From Alcaligenes ammonioxydans (GTDB lineage: Bacteria > Pseudomonadota > Gammaproteobacteria > Burkholderiales > Burkholderiaceae_B): DNA of 64,000 nucleotides. The stretch spans positions 1,302,001-1,366,000 of the forward strand of contig NZ_CP049362.1 in the NCBI RefSeq assembly GCF_019343455.1, read 5' to 3'. The position numbers and the translations under genes are program-made. How positions within the stretch are numbered: the first letter of the stretch is position 1; each line of letters begins with the position of its first letter. Below are positions 10,537-19,402 of this stretch, piece after piece. Under the pieces are notes generated by a model. The model ran no database searches. It was not told where the DNA came from and was given only the letters and a program-made list of their open reading frames with translations.

Positions 10537-12243
10537 ATGCTGGGTATTGAAAGCAGTCTTCCGTCCGCGTCCCGCGCATCTAAACGTCGTTCCTCCAAAT
10601 CGTTTCGTCCCAGCCTGAAGTCGGCGTCGGGCTTGAAGATCAGCACCATGCTGATGATTTGCATGGGATTGTTTTTGGTCCTGATTGTGGCGGTAGGGGG
10701 GCTGGCCGCCTATTACCTGCAGCAAAGTGGCGAGGCCTTGCGTACGATCAATCGTCAGGATCAGCGTGCCATGCAGATCCTGCAGTTGAACAACAATATG
10801 ATGGAAGCCCGTGTCAGCTTGATGAGCGCGGCGCGCTTCTATCAGGAAGCCGGTATTGATGATGATCAGAACCTGCTGCAAAGTGCCGAGAACTCTGTCA
10901 CGTTGGCCACGCAAAAGCTGGATGAGGTGCGCAAGGCCTTTGCCGATATTCGTGCCAATATGCCGACCGAGCCTGAGCTGCGCCGTTTGGCCATGGGACT
11001 GGTTGCGTCCTATCAGGCTTATCTGGATGACGGGATTGAACCCATGGTTCAGGCACTGGAAACCCGTGATTACAGTACCTTTTACTTTGTCAGCGAAGGT
11101 TTTGGCGTTTTGCGCGCTGCCACTTTCCAGTTCCGCATTGAGGAGCTGAGCAAGTTCTACAACGAGCAGACTGACGTGTTGCTGGAGCAGGCAGAACTGC
11201 AAACCCGTGTGGCCAATATCGTCATCGCCCTGGCCTTGTTGCTGGGTCTGGCCATTATTGTGGCCTTGCGACTGGTGCTGGGCCGCACCGCGTTGACCCC
11301 CTTGCGTGAAGCCGGTATGCATTTTGACCATATTGCCAACGGCGATCTGACCAAGAAAATTACCTACCGCTCGGCCAATGAGGTCGGGGTGTTGTATGAC
11401 GCCATGCGTCGCATGCAACAAAGCCTGCAGGGGATCGTGCTGACCGTGCGCCAAGGTGTGGACGAGATCGCCTCGGGTTCTTCGCAGATTTTTGCCGGTA
11501 ATACCGACTTGAGTTCCCGCACCGAGCAGCAAGCTGCCGCTTTGCAGGAAACGGCGGCCAGTCTTGAAGAATTGGCCAGTACGGTGCGTCAGAATGCCGA
11601 CAATGCCCATCAGGCCGATCAGTTGGCGCATAACGCCGCCAAAGTGGCACAGCAGGGTGGTGAGTCGGTCGGCGCGGTCGTTCACACGATGAACCAGATT
11701 TCCGCTCGTTCCGGACAGGTAGCCGACATTGTTAACGTGATTGACGGTATTGCCTTCCAGACCAATATTCTGGCCTTGAACGCCGCGGTGGAAGCGGCTC
11801 GCGCGGGAGAGCAGGGCAAGGGCTTTGCCGTGGTGGCCGGAGAGGTGCGTAGCCTGGCACAGCGCAGCGCCCAGGCCGCCAAGGAAATCAAAGGTCTGAT
11901 CGAAGCCTCGCAAAACGAAGTCCAGACCGGAACGCAGCAGGTGGCCAGTGCGGGCGACATCATTCAAGAGGTGGTGCGTGCGGTCAATAGCGTCACTACC
12001 TTGATGAGCGAGATTTCCTCGGCCTCGCAGGAGCAGACGGCCGGTATTGAGCAGATCAACACGGCAGTGGCTCAAATGGATGCTGTGGTGCAGCAAAACG
12101 CCTCGCTGGTCGAGGAGGCGGCGGCTGCGGCAGGCTCCTTGCAGGCACAATCCGAGACCCTGGCAGAGGCCGTGTCCCAGTTCAAGGTTCAGGAAGGGGA
12201 TGTGATTGATATGGCCGAACGCGATTACGACCGGTTGCGCTAA
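10537..12243 (+). CDS. methyl-accepting chemotaxis protein (Tar-type periplasmic domain)
   Basis: Membrane chemoreceptor of 568 residues. A basic N-terminal tail precedes a first membrane segment (about 37-60, [19 protein letters not shown]). A four-helix-type periplasmic sensor of about 150 residues follows, starting near [19 protein letters not shown] and resembling the TarH ligand domain. The second membrane segment is [20 protein letters not shown], followed by HAMP and a signalling domain with [20 protein letters not shown]. It ends [13 protein letters not shown] without a CheR-tether pentapeptide, in contrast to the receptor at 8642. It is 21 bases downstream of the lipoprotein gene. 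Confidence 0.94.
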   Translation: MLGIESSLPSASRASKRRSSKSFRPSLKSASGLKISTMLMICMGLFLVLIVAVGGLAAYYLQQSGEALRTINRQDQRAMQILQLNNNMMEARVSLMSAARFYQEAGIDDDQNLLQSAENSVTLATQKLDEVRKAFADIRANMPTEPELRRLAMGLVASYQAYLDDGIEPMVQALETRDYSTFYFVSEGFGVLRAATFQFRIEELSKFYNEQTDVLLEQAELQTRVANIVIALALLLGLAIIVALRLVLGRTALTPLREAGMHFDHIANGDLTKKITYRSANEVGVLYDAMRRMQQSLQGIVLTVRQGVDEIASGSSQIFAGNTDLSSRTEQQAAALQETAASLEELASTVRQNADNAHQADQLAHNAAKVAQQGGESVGAVVHTMNQISARSGQVADIVNVIDGIAFQTNILALNAAVEAARAGEQGKGFAVVAGEVRSLAQRSAQAAKEIKGLIEASQNEVQTGTQQVASAGDIIQEVVRAVNSVTTLMSEISSASQEQTAGIEQINTAVAQMDAVVQQNASLVEEAAAAAGSLQAQSETLAEAVSQFKVQEGDVIDMAERDYDRLR

Positions 12244-12362
12244 GCCTTTTGGGGGAAAAAACGGGCGGGTGCCTATAGTTGAAATCCCCTAGAAAATCAG
12301 GGTCCGCGAGGGCGATGCTGCATGGCACAATAATTCTTTGTCCCTAGCCAGCAGAGACGCCC

Positions 12363-14273
12363 ATGTCCTTCGCGATTCCCGGTGAATCCGTGGCCAAGAC
12401 GGCGGTGCGCCAGAAAGCGCCCGGCATCTTGGCCTGGTTGATTGCTTACCCACCTTTTGATCAGATGCAGGCACAGCACTGCGATTACCTGATCGAACAT
12501 AGTGAGCTCCGGTTTTTCTCGGCCGGGCAGGTGCTGTTGGAGCAGGGCGCGCGCGTCGATCAGCTCTATCTTGTTCGCCAGGGACAGATCGGCACCCAGG
12601 CGCACGGCGAAACCCAGGAGTATGTGGAAGGAGACCTGCTGCCAGTGCGTGAGCTGGTGTCCGGGCAAGCGCTGGAGAGCGCCTACCAGGTACAGGAAGA
12701 CTGTTTCACCTTGTGTGTGGCCGGTGAGGCCGTTGCGCATCTGTTGAGCATCAGCGAACCGTTTCGGGATTATTGTCTCCGCGGCACCAGCAGTTTGCTG
12801 GCTTCGGTCTGGCGCAGCGCTCAGAAAAGCGCCAGTGCCGAACTGGGGGCCAGTTATACCTTGGACATGAGTCTGCAGTCCCTGACAGAACGGGGGCTGC
12901 TCAGTTGTCTGCCTGATTGTCCGGTCGAGCAGGCCGTCAAAGACATGCACGAGCGGCAGGTCAGCAGCATGGTCGTGGTCAATGCCGATCAGCATCTGTT
13001 GGGGATCTTCACCTTGCGCGATCTGCGCCGTCTGGTGGCTGGAGGCCAATACGATCCAGGTCAGGCCATGTCGGAAATCATGACGCCGGACCCGGTCTGG
13101 CTTGCGCCTCAGGCTTCGGCGTTTGATGCGGCGCTGTTGATGGTCGAGCATCAGATCGGTCATGTCTGCCTGGTTCAGGATCATAAAGTGGTGGGCATGG
13201 TGTCCGAGCGCGATGTGTTCTCCTTGCAGCGCGTCGATCTGGTCCACCTGTCGCGTGCCTTGCGTTGCGCCCAGGATGTGTCCGGGCTGGTGCGCTTGCA
13301 AGCCGATATTGGCCGACTGGTCGATGCCATGCTGGCCCACGGTGCGCGCTCTGAGCAACTGACAGCCGTAATTACGCGTTTGAATGACCATACGGTTCAG
13401 CGCACGATCGAACTGTCTTTGCCCGGCTCGGGGCTGGATGGCATCGAGTTTTGCTGGCTGGCCTTTGGCAGCCAGGCCCGGGGTGAGCAGACCCGCCACA
13501 CCGACCAGGATAATGGCATTTTATTTAGCGCCAGCTCGCCGGAGCAGGCCAACGCCTACCGGGCCTTGCTCCTGCCGTTTGCGCGTCGGGTCAACGAGGC
13601 TCTGGACCGTTGCGGCATGGCCTGGTGTACGGGCAATATCATGGCCAGCAACCCTGAGCTATGTCTTTCCGAAGCGGAATGGTTACATCGTTTTCAGATC
13701 ATGATCGAGCGGCCGGCACCCGAGCAGTTGCTTGAGTCCACGATTTATTTTGACTGCCGGAGCATCTGGGGGCAGACCAGCCTGTTGCAACGTCTGCAGC
13801 GGCGCGTGCTGGGCATGGTGAACGATAATCCGGTGTTTCAGCGCATGCTGGCTCAAAGCACCTGTCAAACCCGCATTCCCAGTGGCAAAAAGCGCAGTCG
13901 TTTGGAGGCCTTGATGGGGCAGGGCGATGACAAGCTGGATATCAAGAAGCAGGCATTGGCCCCGATGGTGGATGTGTTGCGCGTGCTGGCGCTGGCCCAC
14001 GGCTGTGAGTTGCCTTCGTCCATGGACCGGTTGGCGGTGTTGACCCAGCGTGGCGTCTTTAGCGCAGAGGAGTCGGAGGGCCTGCGCGAGGCCTACCGTT
14101 ATTTGCAGTTGCTGCGTTTGCAACATCATCAGACGCAGTTGCAACAAGGCCAGGAGCCGGACAATCTGGTGCGTCTGGGCAGCTTGGGCGCACTGGATGC
14201 CCGTGTCTTGCGCGAGGCCTTGTCACAAGTGCGTCGTGCCCAGCGTATTCTGGCGTTCCGGTACCGCTTATGA
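12363..14273 (+). CDS. cNMP-binding / CBS / DUF294 putative nucleotidyltransferase
   Basis: A 636-residue cytosolic protein in four parts. A cyclic-nucleotide-binding-like domain (about 25-135) includes QVLLEQGARVDQLYLVRQGQ. Two CBS domains (about 175-290) include IMTPDPVWLAP and VVGMVSERDVFSLQ. A DUF294 nucleotidyltransferase domain carries GSQARGEQTRHTDQDNG at about 370-386, with the G-S and the paired acidic residues of a metal site. A C-terminal DUF294 helical domain completes it. The architecture resembles GlnD-type regulators without the HD part; the substrate is unknown. Its stop overlaps the ATG of the exonuclease (ATGA), an arrangement that suggests a functional pair. Confidence 0.88.
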   Translation: MSFAIPGESVAKTAVRQKAPGILAWLIAYPPFDQMQAQHCDYLIEHSELRFFSAGQVLLEQGARVDQLYLVRQGQIGTQAHGETQEYVEGDLLPVRELVSGQALESAYQVQEDCFTLCVAGEAVAHLLSISEPFRDYCLRGTSSLLASVWRSAQKSASAELGASYTLDMSLQSLTERGLLSCLPDCPVEQAVKDMHERQVSSMVVVNADQHLLGIFTLRDLRRLVAGGQYDPGQAMSEIMTPDPVWLAPQASAFDAALLMVEHQIGHVCLVQDHKVVGMVSERDVFSLQRVDLVHLSRALRCAQDVSGLVRLQADIGRLVDAMLAHGARSEQLTAVITRLNDHTVQRTIELSLPGSGLDGIEFCWLAFGSQARGEQTRHTDQDNGILFSASSPEQANAYRALLLPFARRVNEALDRCGMAWCTGNIMASNPELCLSEAEWLHRFQIMIERPAPEQLLESTIYFDCRSIWGQTSLLQRLQRRVLGMVNDNPVFQRMLAQSTCQTRIPSGKKRSRLEALMGQGDDKLDIKKQALAPMVDVLRVLALAHGCELPSSMDRLAVLTQRGVFSAEESEGLREAYRYLQLLRLQHHQTQLQQGQEPDNLVRLGSLGALDARVLREALSQVRRAQRILAFRYRL

Positions 14274-14959
14274 AATTGCTCTCTTGGCTCCCCTGGCGAC
14301 GCGCTTCCTTCGCCGCCCGTAGCCCCTCCCTGTCCTGGAGCGGGGTGGATGAGCTCACATGGGACGAAGCGGCATTTACCGTGTTGGACCTGGAAACCAG
14401 CGGGCTGGAACCCAAACGCCACCATATTGTGCAAATGGGCGCAGTACGACTGGAGCGGGGCTCGATTGCCCTGGGCAATGTGTGGGCCGGTCTGGTGCGC
14501 GCACACGGCGAACGCAGTCCAGAGAGTCTGCTGATTCATGAGATCAGTCCGCAGCTGCAGGAAAAAGGTGAACCCTTGCCGCAGCTCATGCGTGACTTTG
14601 CCCGTTATTCGGAAAACTCGGTCTGGGTCGCCTGGGATGCCGATTTTGATCTGGCATTTCTGGACCGTGCCTGGCCTCAGGCCGGTGTGCAACAGGCCCG
14701 GCCTCTGGCCCTGGATCTGGCTGAACTGGCAGCGTGTCTGCTGCCCGAATGGCGTGGTCGTCGACTGGGCCTGGATGATTGTCTGCGGTATTGTGGTCTG
14801 CCGGTCAGTGAGCGGCATGATGCCCTGGGAGACGCGTTGATCAGCGCCCAGTTGATGCAGTTGTTGATTGGACGTGCCAAACAAAAAGGTGTCCTGACGC
14901 TGGGCCAGGCCCGGCGTCTGATGCAGGCGCACAAGCAGCGCCAGGCCCATGCCTTTTAA
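14270..14959 (+). CDS. DnaQ-like DEDD 3'-5' exonuclease
   Basis: A 229-residue RNase T/DnaQ-superfamily exonuclease. Exo I is VLDLETSG (Asp40, Glu42). Exo II is AWDADFDLAFLD (Asp near 126-128). Exo III is ERHDALGDALIS (His about 183, Asp about 188), so the DEDDh catalytic set looks complete. Translationally coupled (ATGA) to the CBS/nucleotidyltransferase gene. Its 3' end overlaps the convergent fliR by 4 bases. It is shorter than the DNA polymerase III epsilon subunit and is not in a replication context; the substrate cannot be read from sequence. Confidence 0.87.
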   Translation: MKLLSWLPWRRASFAARSPSLSWSGVDELTWDEAAFTVLDLETSGLEPKRHHIVQMGAVRLERGSIALGNVWAGLVRAHGERSPESLLIHEISPQLQEKGEPLPQLMRDFARYSENSVWVAWDADFDLAFLDRAWPQAGVQQARPLALDLAELAACLLPEWRGRRLGLDDCLRYCGLPVSERHDALGDALISAQLMQLLIGRAKQKGVLTLGQARRLMQAHKQRQAHAF

Positions 14960-15741
14960 GGGCCAGCCAGCCCGAGGGCAACCCGCATCATGGCTTCGTA
15001 GCCGGAGTTGAACAACTGGGCGAGAAAGGGCGTGGTTTGCGGGATCACCACGACCAGCAAGGTCAGGCCGATGGTCAGCGTAATCGGAAAACCCACCGCA
15101 AAAATCGTCAGCTGTTGGGCGGTACGGTTCAAGATGCCGAAGGCCAGGTTAATGGTCAGAAGCACAATAATCAGCGGCAGGGCCAGCAGCATGCCTGACA
15201 CCCACAACTCGCTGCTCCAATCCAGCAATGCCCCCCAGCCATTGATGTTCAGGTCTGCACCGATGGGCAATACGTGGAACGTGCGCACCAGCACACCCAG
15301 CAAAAGCAGATGACCGTTCAGGGCCAGAAAAGTCAGCACCGCAATCACGTTCAGCAGCCGCGACAGCACGGCGGTATTGGCGCCCGTGGCCGGATCAAAG
15401 AAGGAGGCGAAGGACAGGCCCATCTGCAGCCCGATGAACTCGCCCGCTGTCTGTACCGCTGCGAATACGATACGCATGGTGAGCCCCAGCGCGACGCCGA
15501 TAAACACTTGTTGCGCCGCAATCAGCAAAGCCTCGTACGAGGCGGTGGGCAGATCAGGCAGTGGGGGCAGCGAGGGCGCTACGATCAGAGCGAGGATAAA
15601 ACCCAGCCCGATCTTGGCGCGTTTGGGAATGGCGGATTCACTGAAAAAAGGAACTGTCGCCAGTGTGGCCAGAATGCGGATGAACGGCCACAGAAAGGCG
15701 TTCAGCCAGGCATGGAGCTGGGCGGAGTTCAGGTCAAGCAC
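14956..15741 (-). CDS. fliR: flagellar export apparatus protein FliR
   Basis: Integral membrane component of the flagellar type III export gate. The conserved start region is LDLNSAQLHAWLNAFLWPFI and several hydrophobic helices follow, with the FliR/HrcT-like ending around LTIGLTLLVVVIPQTTPF. By homology I chose the GTG at 15741, giving about 261 residues. An in-frame GTG at 15792 would add 17 polar residues atypical of the family. A strong GAGGAGG lies further upstream, at about 15814-15820, too far for either start, so the start is uncertain. Last gene of the leftward fliL-R operon. Confidence 0.94.
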   Translation of the reverse strand: MLDLNSAQLHAWLNAFLWPFIRILATLATVPFFSESAIPKRAKIGLGFILALIVAPSLPPLPDLPTASYEALLIAAQQVFIGVALGLTMRIVFAAVQTAGEFIGLQMGLSFASFFDPATGANTAVLSRLLNVIAVLTFLALNGHLLLLGVLVRTFHVLPIGADLNINGWGALLDWSSELWVSGMLLALPLIIVLLTINLAFGILNRTAQQLTIFAVGFPITLTIGLTLLVVVIPQTTPFLAQLFNSGYEAMMRVALGLAGP

Positions 15742-15833
15742 GGTGCGCCTGGGGCCTGCGGGTCTGACAAGGCCGTGCGCCTTGCCAGACACATGGTGGT
15801 GGGCTCACGGCAGCCTCCTCGCTCCGGCCTGTC

Positions 15834-16103
15834 CTAATTGACCAGGCCGGGAATGCCGCGTAGCAGGCCCTGCATATAGTCGACCATATTGTTGATCAAC
15901 CATGGGCCCAGCAGCACTACGGTAATGCCCATGGCCAGCAGCTTGGGGATGAACGACAACGTCATTTCATTGATCTGGGTGGCCGCCTGGAAGATACTGA
16001 TGCCCAGACCCACGACCAGCACCACGATCAGCATGGGGCCGGCCATGGACAGAGCCAGTTTCAAGGCGGTATAGGTCATGGACATGACGGTCTCGGGAGT
16101 CAT
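15834..16103 (-). CDS. fliQ: flagellar export apparatus protein FliQ
   Basis: Export gate subunit of 89 residues, the normal FliQ size, with two transmembrane helices (about 16-40 and 52-76). Family features are MTPETVMSMTYTALKLAL at the N-terminus, GLGISIFQAATQINEMTLSF and FIPKLLAMGITVVLLGPW. With FliP and FliR it builds the export channel at the base of the MS ring. It lies between fliP (9 bases) and fliR in the standard order. Confidence 0.97.
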   Translation of the reverse strand: MTPETVMSMTYTALKLALSMAGPMLIVVLVVGLGISIFQAATQINEMTLSFIPKLLAMGITVVLLGPWLINNMVDYMQGLLRGIPGLVN

Positions 16104-16112
16104 GGCGGTCCT

Positions 16113-16883
16113 TTATTGATAGAAGCTGCGGGCCAGCGAACCCAGCAGTAAATGCCAGCCGTCGGCCAGTACAAACAGCATGAGCTTAAAGGGCAGCGAA
16201 ATGGTCACGGGCGGGACCATCATCATCCCTAAGGACATCAGCACGCTGGCAATGACCAGGTCGATGATCAGAAAGGGAATGAAGATCGTAAAACCGATCT
16301 GGAAAGCGGTTTTCAGTTCGCTGGTGACAAAGGCGGGCACCAGCACACGCAAGGGAACTTCTTCGGGCGTTTGCAGCTCGCCCACGCCCGCCATATCGCC
16401 AAACAATTTCAAGTCGGCTTCGCGGGTCTGATGCAGCATAAAGGTTTTCAGGGGCTGAGCGCCTTGCTCCAGGGCCGCCTCAAAGCTGATCTTGTTTTCC
16501 GACAGCGGCTTGTAGGCGTCCCGATACACCTGGTCAAACACCGGCGACATCACGAAGAAGGTCAGAAACAGAGCCAGACCCACCAGCACCGTATTGGGTG
16601 GCGCTGTCCCCGTGCCCATGGCATTGCGCAGCAGGCCCAACACGATAATGACACGGGTAAAGCCGGTCATCATCAGCAGGGCCGCCGGCAGAAAGGACAT
16701 CATGGTCAGCATGGCCAGGGTCTGGATGCTGAGCGACCAGGTTTGCGAACCGTTCGGGCCCGCGGTGCTGGTGATGGCCGGAATGGCCTGCCCCACGGCC
16801 TGGGAAGGCAGGAACAGGCAGATCAGAGCCAGAAGCAGAGCGATACTGACGTGTGCTCGGGCAGGGGATGAAAATGCAGTCAT
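16113..16883 (-). CDS. fliP: flagellar export apparatus protein FliP
   Basis: Core export gate subunit of 256 residues from ATG 16883. The frame is open 37 codons further, overlapping fliO, but that extension is not family-like. A signal sequence (about 9-30) precedes the mature protein, and four membrane helices follow. Diagnostic segments are [36 protein letters not shown] and [20 protein letters not shown], with [12 protein letters not shown] at the end. It starts 7 bases after the fliO stop. Confidence 0.97.
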   Translation of the reverse strand: MTAFSSPARAHVSIALLLALICLFLPSQAVGQAIPAITSTAGPNGSQTWSLSIQTLAMLTMMSFLPAALLMMTGFTRVIIVLGLLRNAMGTGTAPPNTVLVGLALFLTFFVMSPVFDQVYRDAYKPLSENKISFEAALEQGAQPLKTFMLHQTREADLKLFGDMAGVGELQTPEEVPLRVLVPAFVTSELKTAFQIGFTIFIPFLIIDLVIASVLMSLGMMMVPPVTISLPFKLMLFVLADGWHLLLGSLARSFYQ

Positions 16884-16890
16884 GATGCGT

Positions 16891-17193
16891 TCAGCGGGGC
16901 GCACGGTGCTGGTCCAGATGGGTCTGGAAATCTGCCTCGGGGCTGGCAGACGCCTGTGTGTGCAACAGGCTGATCTGCTGGGGAGTGATGCCAATCAGAA
17001 TTTCGCGCTCGTCAATCCGGATCAGGGCGACGCTGCTGCGCGGGCCCAGACGCCGGTTGTCCAGAATCTTGATGCGTTGCTGATTCTGATTCCTGAGCAG
17101 TCCGCCGCGGCGGGCCACCCAGGCTGCTGCCAGAATCAGGCCCACAACCAGCAGCAGGCTAAGCATGATTCTGACGAGCTGGGCTTGTTCCAT
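16891..17193 (-). CDS. fliO: flagellar biosynthetic protein FliO
   Basis: A 100-residue single-pass membrane protein with a helix at about 9-26 ([17 protein letters not shown]) and a small cytosolic beta domain containing [20 protein letters not shown] and [14 protein letters not shown], typical of FliO. It stabilises FliP during assembly of the export gate. Position between fliN (3-base gap) and fliP confirms the assignment despite weak sequence conservation in this family. Confidence 0.92.
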   Translation of the reverse strand: MEQAQLVRIMLSLLLVVGLILAAAWVARRGGLLRNQNQQRIKILDNRRLGPRSSVALIRIDEREILIGITPQQISLLHTQASASPEADFQTHLDQHRAPR

Positions 17194-17196
17194 GTT

Positions 17197-17700
17197 CTAG
17201 CGACGACCGTTCAGTCGCTGGATACGGTCCGAGGGCGTCACAATATCGGTGACGCGAATCCCGTACTTGTCGTCTACGACCACCACTTCACCCTGGGCGA
17301 TAAGGTAGCCGTTCACATAAATATCCAGGGGCTCGCCGGCCAGGCCGTCCAGCTCCACGACCGAGCCCTGGCCCAGTTGCAGAATGTTCTTGATGGTCAG
17401 GCGGGTGCGACCCAGCTCTACCGACAGCTGGACGGGGATGTCCATAATCATGTCGATATCGGTGGTTGCCGTGTTCTGGGCCGGTTCCATGGGGGGGAAC
17501 AGATTGCTGGCCGGGCTGGGTTCGTGCACCGGCGTAGCCGCGCTTTGCTCGGCCAGGGCCGAGGCCCAGTCATCTTCCAGGGGCTGTTCCAGACCTTGGG
17601 CCTGGGTGCTGCTTTGGGTGCCGGCCTGTTGCTCAGCCATCGCGGCTGCCCAGTCGTCCTCGGGCGCAGACCGGTCGTTAGGGTTGTGAGGGTCGCTCAT
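17197..17700 (-). CDS. fliN: flagellar motor switch protein FliN
   Basis: C-ring subunit of 167 residues. The first 80 or so are an acidic, Gln/Pro-rich extension; the SpoA/surface-presentation domain follows (MIMDIPVQLSVELGRTRLTI, then VVELDGLAGEPLDIYVNGYL and GEVVVVDDKYGIRVTDIVT). It works with FliM and FliG to set rotation direction and also docks the FliH-FliI export complex. Its ATG overlaps the fliM stop by four bases. Confidence 0.97.
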   Translation of the reverse strand: MSDPHNPNDRSAPEDDWAAAMAEQQAGTQSSTQAQGLEQPLEDDWASALAEQSAATPVHEPSPASNLFPPMEPAQNTATTDIDMIMDIPVQLSVELGRTRLTIKNILQLGQGSVVELDGLAGEPLDIYVNGYLIAQGEVVVVDDKYGIRVTDIVTPSDRIQRLNGRR

Positions 17701-18704
17701 AGGGACTTACCTTTAGTCAAATCGCTGTCGTTGGTGGCCAGGATGTTTTCTACCCGCAGGGAGTAACGGCCGCCGGAAGTGCCATACTGGCATTCCAGAA
17801 CCGGCACCCCATCCACGTGGGCTTCAATTAGAGTGGGGATGTCAATGGGCAACACATCATTGACCTTGAGCTGAGTGAGCTCGGCAATGGTCATGTCGAT
17901 ATTGACAAAGTTGGCAATCAGCTCGACTTCGGCGCTGCGCACCTGGCGCGAGAGCTGCTGGGTCCAGCGCTGGTCGATGGCATCGGTGCCCTTGTCTTGC
18001 AAGGGGCGCGTCAACAGGTCGCGCACCGGCTCGATCATGGAGTAGGGCAGGCAGATGTTCAGATTGCCGCCTTGGGCGCCGAATTCAATATTGAACGAGG
18101 TCACCACCACGATATCGTTGCTGCTGCTGATGCTGGCAAACTTGGTGTGCATTTCCGAGCGCATGTACTCCGCCTCAAGCGGGTAGATCGACTCCCAGGC
18201 GCCGCAATAGCTCTCCAGGGTCAGGGTCAGCAAACGCTGGATAATGCGTTGTTCTGTGGTGGTGAAGTCGCGACCTTCCACACGCGTGTTGTAGCGGCCA
18301 TGGCCACCAAACAGGCTGTCGATAATCAGAAAGACCAGGTTTGGGTCGTAGGTGAACAGCGACACGCCACGCAGAGGCTTTAAGGCAACCATGTTCAGGT
18401 TGCTGGGCACGGGCAGGTTGCGCTCGAAGTCCGAGTACTTCTGAATGCGAATGGAGCCGACGGTAATGTCGGCGTTACGGCGCATGAAGCTGAGCATGGT
18501 CGAGCGCAGCCGACGGGCAAAGCGCTCGTTGATCAGCTCCAGCGTCTGCATGCGGTGGCGCACCACCCGATCTGGCGAGGTCAGGTCATAGGCCCGCACG
18601 CCAGAGAGGTTTTCATTCAGGGGCTTGGTGTCAGCGCCTTCGCCGGTAACACCGGCCAGCAGTGCATCGACTTCGTCTTGGGATAAGAAGCTCTGATACG
18701 ACAT
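17697..18704 (-). CDS. fliM: flagellar motor switch protein FliM
   Basis: C-ring switch subunit of 335 residues. The N-terminal peptide FLSQDEVDALLAGV is the CheY-P binding segment. The central domain contains the conserved LELINERFARRLRSTM and SLFGGHGR. A C-terminal SpoA domain ends in NILATNDSDL-type sequence. It receives the chemotaxis signal fed by the receptors in this window. One base upstream of it is the fliL stop; downstream it is coupled to fliN. Confidence 0.98.
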   Translation of the reverse strand: MSYQSFLSQDEVDALLAGVTGEGADTKPLNENLSGVRAYDLTSPDRVVRHRMQTLELINERFARRLRSTMLSFMRRNADITVGSIRIQKYSDFERNLPVPSNLNMVALKPLRGVSLFTYDPNLVFLIIDSLFGGHGRYNTRVEGRDFTTTEQRIIQRLLTLTLESYCGAWESIYPLEAEYMRSEMHTKFASISSSNDIVVVTSFNIEFGAQGGNLNICLPYSMIEPVRDLLTRPLQDKGTDAIDQRWTQQLSRQVRSAEVELIANFVNIDMTIAELTQLKVNDVLPIDIPTLIEAHVDGVPVLECQYGTSGGRYSLRVENILATNDSDLTKGKSL

Positions 18705-19226
18705 TTATTGGATGACAAAGGCGGTGAACAGGACATCATTGATGTGCGGAACAGCAGGATTGGGCGGGTAGGGCTCTTTCAGGCCCGCGCTCAGCTGTGC
18801 AACCAAGGCTTGACGCCCTTCGGAAGTCTGGATGTAGGTGGGACGCTGTTCAGCCAGGATCTTGAGCACCCGGTCACGAACCATGGGCATGTACTCCACC
18901 AACATGGCGCGCGAACCATCATCCTGAACGCGCAAGGTGATGCCCACATACAGAATGCGCGAGCGGCCATTCTCGTTCAGGGTGACGGTGAACGGGTCCA
19001 GCGGCGCAAAAATGGGCTTGGCGTTGATCTTGACGGCGGCAGGCTCGTCAGGGGCAGGAGCGGCTTCAACCGACTGGCCTTTTTCTGCCCAGGCCAACCA
19101 CGCAGGCGGGCTGCTTTGTTGCCAGGAGTAGTACAGGGTTGCGCCCACGCTAGCGGCGATAATAAACAGAACCAGCAGACCGGTTTTCATCAGGCGTGCA
19201 AGTTTGGTGGGTGCTTTTCGGGCCAT
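18705..19226 (-). CDS. fliL: flagellar basal-body-associated protein FliL
   Basis: A 173-residue single-pass inner-membrane protein. The helix (about 13-32, GLLVLFIIAASVGATLYY) is followed by a Pro-rich linker and a periplasmic stomatin-like domain (FTVTLNENGRSRILYVGITL, RDRVLKILAEQ, and a C-terminal INDVLFTAFVIQ). FliL rings surround the stator units and assist torque. It opens the fliLMNOPQR unit. The 176 bases before it toward fliK contain no recognisable promoter. Confidence 0.94.
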   Translation of the reverse strand: MARKAPTKLARLMKTGLLVLFIIAASVGATLYYSWQQSSPPAWLAWAEKGQSVEAAPAPDEPAAVKINAKPIFAPLDPFTVTLNENGRSRILYVGITLRVQDDGSRAMLVEYMPMVRDRVLKILAEQRPTYIQTSEGRQALVAQLSAGLKEPYPPNPAVPHINDVLFTAFVIQ

Positions 19227-19402
19227 GTGATGTGAGCGATGTATTTTCTAGCGTATGACAAACAGACAAACGCATGTCTGGCCTGAGCCTGACTGCATGC
19301 CTGAGCTATTGTGCCGGAGGTCAGACAGGACAGGCCCGGCGAATAGACGCTGCTTTTCGAGCTTAATCATGCTTTTTGCCGGGCGGTCCGTGGGGCTGGG
19401 AG

